Below are positions 57,080 to 64,000 of a stretch of DNA of 64,000 nucleotides, one piece after another. The DNA lies in the NCBI RefSeq assembly GCF_023159225.1, contig NC_063180.1:5763297-5827296 (forward strand), given 5' to 3'. Numbering within the stretch: the stretch's first letter is position 1; the number at the start of each line of letters is the position of its first letter. The notes beneath the pieces were generated by a model that was not told the DNA's origin, made no database searches, and saw only the letters and a list, made by a program, of their open reading frames with translations. The position numbers and the translations under genes were made by a program. This stretch comes from Perognathus longimembris pacificus (taxonomy: Eukaryota; Chordata; Mammalia; Rodentia; Heteromyidae).

Positions 57080-57743
57080 AAAAAGACACAATTCAAAATG
57101 ACTTCACCTGACTCTTCCCTCCCTCCAGTGCTTAGGAGGTAAAATCCATGTCCCTTATTCTGGGTTCAGAGCCTTCTGTGGTCAGTCCTGAGATCTTGGA
57201 CTACTTGGCTTACATGGAACTACTCCCAGCCCTTGCTCCATGGAAGACATGGCTAATCAATCCCGGCACTCTCCACCAGCTGGTTTGGGATGTGCCTTCA
57301 GTGTTCCCTACAGCATAGTGGACCAGACATGTCCATAAAGCATCCCAGGCTCATCTCAGATCTGGTTCCGAGCCTGAGCTTACCTCTCTGTTTCCCATTC
57401 ATTCTTTTGCTTTCTGGCCACATGTGATGTTTTGGTCCACTCACACCAAGTGACCGAGGAGAGTGGGATACAGGGTAATCAGTGTCCAGGAAGGTGAGGA
57501 TTAGCACCATTCTCCAGGACGTTCACAGCTATCACTTCTCCACAATGATAGGGACAAGAAGCCAGGAAGGAGCCAGAGGGTTGAGGGACATAGCACACAC
57601 ACAAGGGGATTAAACACCTGGCCACACTCCCTGCCTCCCTCACACCACTTACCTGGGCTCTCTAGTGAGTCAGCAGAGCAGGACAGCTTGTCACAGCAAG
57701 TGCCCCAGGGAAGAGCAGGGCTTCAAGTAGTCCAAGAAAGCTG
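57080..57743. other. Unique sequence, no gene recognised
   Basis: No feature I can support. Confidence 0.4.
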
Positions 57744-57978
57744 GGTGGTGGTGGCTCACACCTGAAATCCTAGCTACTCAGGAGGCTAAGATCCGAGGAT
57801 CATGGTTCAAAGCCGGCCTGGGCAGGAAAGTCCCTGAGACTTATCTCTAATTGATCACCAGAAAACCAGAAGTGGAGCTATAGGTCAAAGTGGTAGAGTG
57901 TTAGCTTTGAGCCAAAGAGCTCTGGGACAGTGTTCAGACCCAACGTTCAAGCCCTACAATGGACAAAAAAAAAAAAAA
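57744..57978 (+). repeat. SINE, B1/ID-composite type
   Basis: 'gctgggtggtggtggctcac' head, both halves present, poly-A of about 16. Confidence 0.82.
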
Positions 57979-58414
57979 AAGTCCAGAGGATATTAGAAGT
58001 CCCCAGCTCCCTGGCAGGATCACTTCCCAACCCCACCCCAGCCAGCAACAGAGCCCAGGCCTCCATCTGCAGCCAAAGCCAGAGGATCCTCCTTTTCCTG
58101 GTGCCTTCCAGGCCATTTCTATGCTGGAGGGCAAATGAGACAGAAAGCCTGGTGGTTGAGGGATGGAGGGCAGAAAGGGACAGGTCTGGAGGTTTCGTCT
58201 GTTGTCACCCCTGACTCGACACTGTCCTTGCTTTGCGATCGAGACAGTGCTTCACAGCCCAGGCCCTTGCACAGAACATGCCCTCAGAAAACCGGGGCCT
58301 GCCTCTCCTGGGGGGTCTTCCCATGCCCTGCTGGGGGTCTCATCACAGATTCCTATGAGCTCCCAGGCCAGGGACCCCTTGCCTGCTGGTGCTGCACAAC
58401 CTGGCTCCTTTTTC

Positions 58415-58745
58415 CTTCCTTCCCTCTTTTCCTTCTTTCTTTCCTTTTCTTCCTTCCCTCCCTCCCTTCCTTCCTTCTCTTCCCTCCCTCTCCTCCTTTC
58501 CCCCCCTCTCATTCTTTCTCCCTCCTCTCTTGGTTTTACTGGGATTTTGAGATCAGGACCTCTCTCTGCTCAGCTTGGTCATGCAGCTGGCACTCTAACA
58601 CTCAACCTATGCCTCCAGCCAAGCTTTTTGCTGGCTAACTGGAGATGGTCTCTCTTGGACTCTTCTACTCAGGCTGGCTTCAAACTTCCATCCTCTAGAT
58701 CCCAGTCTCCTGAGTAGTGGAGGCAGGAGCTATGGGCACCCAGCT
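58415..58745 (-). repeat. (TTCC)n/CT tract plus composite SINE
   Basis: Pyrimidine tract 58415-58525, then antisense SINE halves to 'gctatgggcacccagc'. Confidence 0.8.
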
Positions 58746-60156
58746 TCTGTTGCCTTTGGGGACATTGTCCTACTTGCTTGGTGGTGGGTCATGGAAACTC
58801 CTCAGGCCCCGCAGGGAATAGGTGAGGGCTGCTGATCACTAGACCGAAGCTGTGGGGCCTGCTCTGTGCTTTCATCACTGAGGACTCTGAAAGTCTGCCT
58901 GACCCTCAGTCTCCTTGTTCTGCCTCCCATTTTCTGCTCCTTGGGGACCACCTGCAGACAGTTGACCATACCCAGGTGTACGCGGTATTCCCAGACTAAG
59001 TCAACTCTATGTAACAAACACCTGAGGACCTGGGATGTCTCTTGAGCTATCCTGAACACTGAGGGGTAACAAGGTGACCAGGACATATTCTGTGGGCCCC
59101 CACATCTGCCCAGAAAGTCTACCAATGAACCTAGAGTGTACTGGGAACAGCAGTCCTATAGAGTCCATAGAGAGGATCGATGGTAGTCGGCGTGTGCTAT
59201 CCGGGAAGGCTTCCTGAGGAGGTGGCTATACTGCTGATTTTTCCTTTGGAGATGGAGGATTTGGTTGTTGCTTAAGTCTCCACACAGGACTGGGGATGAT
59301 TGTTCTGGGGATGATTGGGCAGGCAAGGTGGTACTTTGTAGAATGCACTCATGTAACATGTTACTCAGCACTGCAGAGAATGAGGAGGCATGGGCAGCAT
59401 GCACAGTGATGCAGGGCCCCCGTGGAGATCCCTCCTGCATTCCGGAAGGGAGTTCAAGGAAGGCCTGGGAGACCACGGCCACATCCTTCTGCGCCACGTG
59501 CAACTCAGGCGGATGACCCAGCAGCTGCCTTCTACCCTGGGTATTACCCACCACACCTCCAGCCCCAGCAGAGAATCACAACAAATCAGTCACAGCCCCC
59601 GGAGCCCAGAGGCCTCTGGGCACATTTGCCATAGCTCTAGGAGGGCAATCTGGTGCGGTCCAAGCGCGGGCACCAGCCCCAGCCTCCCGCTGATCTCCAG
59701 GCCTCAGCAGCCGGCCTCATTAGTCTCCCCTCGTACCTCTCCTCATTACACTCCAGCAGAGGCAGGGCATGCATCGTCCGTATGGTCTGGGAGGCCGGGG
59801 CTCCTAATGAAAAGCATAATAATAATTAAGAACAACCTGCGGCTCCCTCCCAGCTCCATCCGACCTGGCGCTGGACCAGGAGCTGGAGCATGCGCCCTGG
59901 ACCTCCCCTCTTCCACCTCTGCTGCTAATGAACATCTGCCAGGGGCTACAGGCTCAAGGACGCCAGGAGAGGTGGCCTAGGCAGCAGATGCAGATGCCAA
60001 ACACTGTTATGGCCTTCTTTCCAGAAAGCCACAGGGGCCATGGCCTCTGGGCCTGCGGCACAGGCAGTGCTCCCTCCCCAGTGCCTTTTCTCCTTCCTGT
60101 CCTCCTGCCCCAGCCCTCTGTCCCAGCCCTCTGCCCTAGCCCTGAGGCCCGAAACT
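58746..60156. other. Unique sequence with candidate regulatory island
   Basis: 59690-59945 has six TAAT cores (CTCATTAG, CTCATTAC, CCTAATGAAA, TAATAATAATTAAG, GCTAATGAAC) in GC-rich sequence. A 196-codon plus frame (59390-59980) lacks any domain and crosses this island; I treat it as chance. Confidence 0.4.
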
Positions 60157-60246
60157 CTCCTCCTCCTCCTCCTCCTCCTCCTCCTCCTCCTCCTCCTCCT
60201 CCTCCTCCTCCTCCTCCTCCTCCTCCTCCTCCTCCTCCTCCTCTTC
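60157..60246 (+). repeat. (TCC)n microsatellite
   Basis: About 30 TCC units; the poly-Pro and poly-Leu frames over it are artefacts. It adjoins an antisense SINE end. Confidence 0.96.
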
Positions 60247-60249
60247 CTC

Positions 60250-60372
60250 TTCCCTCTTCTCCTTCTTCTGTGTGTGTTAGAACTGAGACTTGAACTCAGA
60301 GCCTCAAGCTTTCATGCTGCCTTTTCTCTCCAGGTTGATATTCTACCAGTTTAGCCATGCACCTCCACCTTC
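60250..60372 (-). repeat. SINE fragment, ID-like half
   Basis: 'agaactgagacttgaactca' and 'attctaccagtttagccatg' are antisense ID-like. Confidence 0.6.
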
Positions 60373-62370
60373 TGAATGTGCTCCTTATATCCAGGCAGGG
60401 CTTGGCTTCACAGGCCCCACATCCTTCCACACAGCTGTTGTGCCAGGCATGCATGGTCAATGCTCTCCTGAGAGCACTGGTCAAGCTGCACTTGTCCCCA
60501 CCAGAGGCCCAGCAAGCAAGGCAGTGGCTGCAGCTGGGGTCTCCTCTGCAGTCAAAAGCCAAGAAATGATGCCTGGCTGAGTGAGTAGGTTTTCTATGGG
60601 TTTCTGCACCTGCACAGCCTTGCAAGATGAGCTCTAGATCAATGGCTGAAGGGAGGAGAAGGGTTCGAGCCCAGCTCCCCACAGGCCTGGGTGGGCCCTA
60701 GAGTGGCCAGGAAATGTACTCTGCAGGGTGCAGGCGGCTGACCCCATGGTGAAAGTGGCCAGGCCAGCCCCAGCCTGTAGAGCTGCCTGCCTTAGAGAGC
60801 TGGGGTGACAGGTCCCCCAAGTCCCTCACCAAGAGCAGCCAAGGGATATTTGCCTGACTTCTGGCATGCATATGCATGCACCCCCACACACACCATTTCG
60901 AACCCCCACTGATATTGTGTGCTTCCCCCTTCCCCATTCTGGAAGGCAGGACACTCTAAGGAAAAACTCTGGAATTTTCTGGAATGCTGCAGGGCCTGGC
61001 CTGGGTTCCCAATAAAGGGACTTCTGAACAGAGAGCAGGAGGATGTGTACAGTTATGGAGAAGGGGGTGAAGTTTCAGGAAGAGGGAACTGACTAGGCGA
61101 AGGTCCTGGGGCCAGCTGGAGACTGGAAAAATTAAGGTCAGTGGCAGGCACAGTGTGTTAGTAAAGGAGCTGGAGAGGCAGACAGGGGCCCAAGCAGTGG
61201 GACCTTTAGGGAATCAATGACTGCTGGTGGCTGTCCCAGGCACAAAAGGAAACAGGGCTGAATTTGCTGGGCTAGGGCAGAAACCACAGGAGGGCAAGAG
61301 GGGATAAGAGGAAGTATAGAGAACCCTAGGTCTGGTCCTAGTGAGGGCTGAGGTGCAGATGGAGAAATAAGGAGGTAGGGTTGGTGCCCACATTGGACAG
61401 CGGTCTAACCAGGAAGGTCCAGAAGAGGCAGCATCGGGGATATTCTGGGCATCCCAGCTGTGGGCAAGGCTGGGACAGGAGCCCCAGGAATCAGGCGGGA
61501 GTGGGGCTTGCTGTGGGGCTCAGGACAGGAGCTGGGCACTGGAGGCTGGGGAGGAGGGGCCCAGGAACGATGGAGAGTTAGGGTTCAGGGACTCTGTGTG
61601 TGCTGGGCACACAGCCCTGTTCTCCATGTCTGGGCTCCATCCCCTCCTTCCTGACCTCCCAGCAGGCCAGGGAGAGGCAGAGCACATCCCACATCCATTT
61701 TGAAAACAAGCCACCCGTTTTAACAACACATTTAAGAGATCATCACTTTTTTAGCTGAAATATGAAGAATATTCAAAATAAGTAACTAACTGCAGGCACA
61801 AATATGAAACGAGAACTTTAAAGGAGAATAAACATAGCCCCAAAATATTCATCTGAATCTAGAGATGCTTCTAAGTCTGCAGGATTTATTATTAGCCAGG
61901 CTTTCTGGGGTCAGTTGTGAGCAGAAGAATTAAGCCTGGTGGCCATCCCTGTGCCCTGGAGCTCCTGCTGTCCTCAAGTGTGCCCTGAGTGTGCCCCAAG
62001 CCAGCAGATGGGGCACAGCAACCTGTAACTGGTGCAAGATTGGAAGAACACTTAAGCTAGTGTGGGGTGGCCCCACACGGTGTGGAGGTGCCTTGTTATT
62101 TATGCTTCACTTTACTGTTTTAAGAAATGGAGGTAAAAATTCAAATGAAATTGATCATTTCAAAGTGCAATTCAGTGACTATTCACAAGGTCATGCCACT
62201 CAAGGCCATCAAGTGCCAAGGAAATTTAGGCTTGTCAGCCATTTCTCCCTGTTTCTCCTCCCCTTGGTCCTTGACCCTGACCAACCTGAATTCTGCCTAT
62301 GTGTGGGGCTGTCTGTCTGCAGTATACAGATGGGGTCTGCCTTTCAGGCTGTCTTTCCTGGGGTCTGATG
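60373..62370. other. Unique sequence with AT-rich candidate element
   Basis: 61690-61905 is AT-rich with ordered cores (TTTAAGAGATCATC, GAAGAATATTCAAAAT, GGATTTATTATTAGCC) and no repeat signature. There are no coding domains. Confidence 0.4.
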
Positions 62371-64000
62371 TTCTTTTTTTTGTAATTTATTTATTAATTA
62401 AACAAAATTTTTTGACAAAGTATTGTGCAAAAAGGGTACAGTTACATAGTAGGGCAGTGTGTACATTTCTTGTGATATCTTACACCCTGTTTTTCTTTCC
62501 CTTCCCTAGGTCAGGTAGACATATATACAATAAACAATGTACCAAGAACATATATAGTAGCCACGTGGTCTACACCAAAGAAAATTTGCCTAGGGCTTTA
62601 AATGTAATGTCGTACGTACATACATAGCTTTTGAGCTATTGTGATCCACTGAGAGGTCAATTTTTGAATTTTATGTGTTGAGTAGTTGTTTGGTTTTAGG
62701 TACATAATGTTGGGTCACTGACCCAATCCTGTAGGAAATACCATTTGAAAAGCAGTTTTTGGTTTCACAGACCTGGTCTCTACTGTCTCTTTGTCACCCC
62801 ATCATAACAGTCATATATCAAGGAGATCATGCCCCTTTGTTTTCTGTGTTCTAGGCTTGTCTCGCTCAACAGTATTTGTTCAAGTTCTGACCATTTCCCT
62901 GTGAATACCAATATTTCACCATTCCTAATCGCTATGTAGTATTCCATTGTGTATAAGTACCATATTTTTTGGATCCATTCATCTGTGGAGGGGCATCTGG
63001 GTTGATTCCAAATTTTGGCTATTGTGAATTGTGCAGCAATAAACATGGAAGTGCAAATGTCTTTTTGATATCTTGGGATCTGCTGTTCAGGATAGATGCC
63101 TAGGAGTGGTATGGCTGGGTCATAGGTAGGTCTATATTGAGCTTTTTGAGAAACCTCCATACTGTTCTCCAAAGTGGTTGTACTAATTTGCACTCCCACC
63201 AACAATGGAGAAGGGTTCCTCTTTCCCCACACCCCCTCCAGCATTTGTTGTTGCCTGAGTTCAGAGTATAGGCCATTCTAACTGGAGTGAGGTGGTATCT
63301 CAGGGTTGTTTTTATTTGCATTTCCTTTACTACCAGGGATGTTGAGCATTTCCTCATGTTTCATTGCCATTTTTATCTCTTCTCTTGTGAAGTCTCTCTT
63401 TAGCTCCTTTGCCCATTTCCTAATTGGTTTACTGGATTTGGAGGGGCTTAGTGTTTTGAGTTCTCTGTAGATGACAGATATCAGGCCTTTGTCTGTTGCT
63501 GTGCTGGTAAAGATCCTTTCCCATATGGTTGGCTGTCTTTCTCTTTTGGTGGCTATGTCCTTAGCTGTGCAGAAACTTTTTAATTTGTAGTAGTCCCATT
63601 TGTCTAGTCTCTCCCCTATTTGTTGTGCCCCCTGGGACTCTATTCAGGAAGTTCCTTCCTGTGCCTATAAGTTCTAGCGTCATTCTTACTCTGTCCTTCA
63701 GTAGTTTCAAGGGTTCAGGTCTGATATTGAGGTCCTTGATCCATTTTGAGTTGATCTTGGTGCATGATGATAGGCTTGGGTCTACTTTGAGTTTTCTGCA
63801 TATAGCTGCCCAGTTCTCCCAGCACCAGTAGTTGAAGAGGCTCTGTTTATTCCATTGTATGTCTTTAGCTCCTTTGTCGAATATCAGCTGACTGTAATAT
63901 TGCGGATTAATTTCTGGGTCTTCAATTCTAATCCATTGGTCTTCTGGTCTGTTTTTATACCAATACCAGGCTGTTTTTGTTATGATGGCCCTGTAGTAGA
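62371..64000 (-). mobile_element. L1 3' part, continues beyond the window
   Basis: From a T-run at 62373, the antisense 3'UTR (to about 62775) is followed by ORF2 in antisense to the window end. Sense is leftward. The 5' end and the target duplication lie outside. Confidence 0.93.
62780..64000 (-). pseudogene. L1 ORF2 C-terminal half, partial
   Basis: Minus-strand frames carry the ORF2p C-terminal motifs [27 protein letters not shown] and CPSTDEWIQKIWYLYTMEYY. Upstream, near the window end, are WYWYKNR and IDKGA-like FDKGAK of the post-RT region. The reading shifts near 63200-63240, so this copy is broken. Confidence 0.88.

Noticed and set aside
59390..59980. 196-codon plus-strand frame
   Set aside because: No domain, and alternative frames are also open; better read as GC-rich non-coding DNA.
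60040..60354. Poly-leucine and poly-proline frames
   Set aside because: Translation of the (TCC)n microsatellite.

Overview
This is nuclear DNA of a rodent, intergenic or intronic, and I found no convincing host protein-coding exon, tRNA, rRNA or CRISPR array in it. The evidence is the dense load of tRNA-derived ID-type SINEs (a roughly 200-bp ID-derived family plus B1/7SL-ID composites), rodent-type L1 3' ends, and two classes of endogenous retrovirus (ERV). From memory, the long ID-derived SINE resembles families described in Geomyoidea (kangaroo rats, pocket mice, gophers); that placement is inference.

The main content is four groups of retroviral sequence. (1) ERV-A (8643-14968, minus strand) and ERV-B (49463-55561, plus strand) are two near-identical, internally deleted gammaretrovirus-type proviruses facing each other 34.5 kb apart. 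Each has two LTRs, a tRNA-Pro-like primer-binding site, a long non-coding leader carrying a SINE, a non-retroviral cassette, a scrambled RT/RNase H remnant, an integrase with a shared nonsense codon, almost no env, and a polypurine tract. (2) ERV-C (36523-40800, plus) is a betaretrovirus/ERVK-type element with a tRNA-Lys primer-binding site and unrelated LTRs, yet it carries a diverged copy of the same cassette. (3) Two solo ERVK-type LTRs lie at 5417-5960 and 42410-42944, both with perfect 6-bp target-site duplications. (4) At 56064-56620 there is a head-to-head palindrome of two LTR ends followed by a tRNA-Lys primer site and the first codons of gag.

Layout: 1-8.6 kb holds old L1 pieces, SINEs and solo LTR 1. 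8.6-15 kb is ERV-A. 15-30.8 kb is mostly unique sequence with SINEs and SINE-tail microsatellites, and contains three CTCF-like motifs. 30.8-33 kb is a three-layer nested retroposon (L1 chimera, then a younger L1, then a SINE). 33-36.5 kb is unique, with a fourth CTCF-like motif and an AT-rich candidate conserved element. 36.5-40.8 kb is ERV-C. 41.8-49.4 kb has SINEs, solo LTR 2, a candidate enhancer and a two-copy minisatellite. 49.5-55.6 kb is ERV-B, and 56 kb is the LTR palindrome. 56.6-62.4 kb is unique with SINEs and two more candidate regulatory islands. 62.4-64 kb is the 3' part of an L1 that runs off the window.

The strongest candidate for something undescribed is the modular non-autonomous ERV system. 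A non-viral cassette of about 1.5-2 kb is shared between two retroviral classes with different LTRs and primers. In the gamma-type lineage it was amplified together with a passenger SINE, a rearranged pol and a stop codon, as in mouse VL30 and ETn elements. All divergence figures given here are hand counts.
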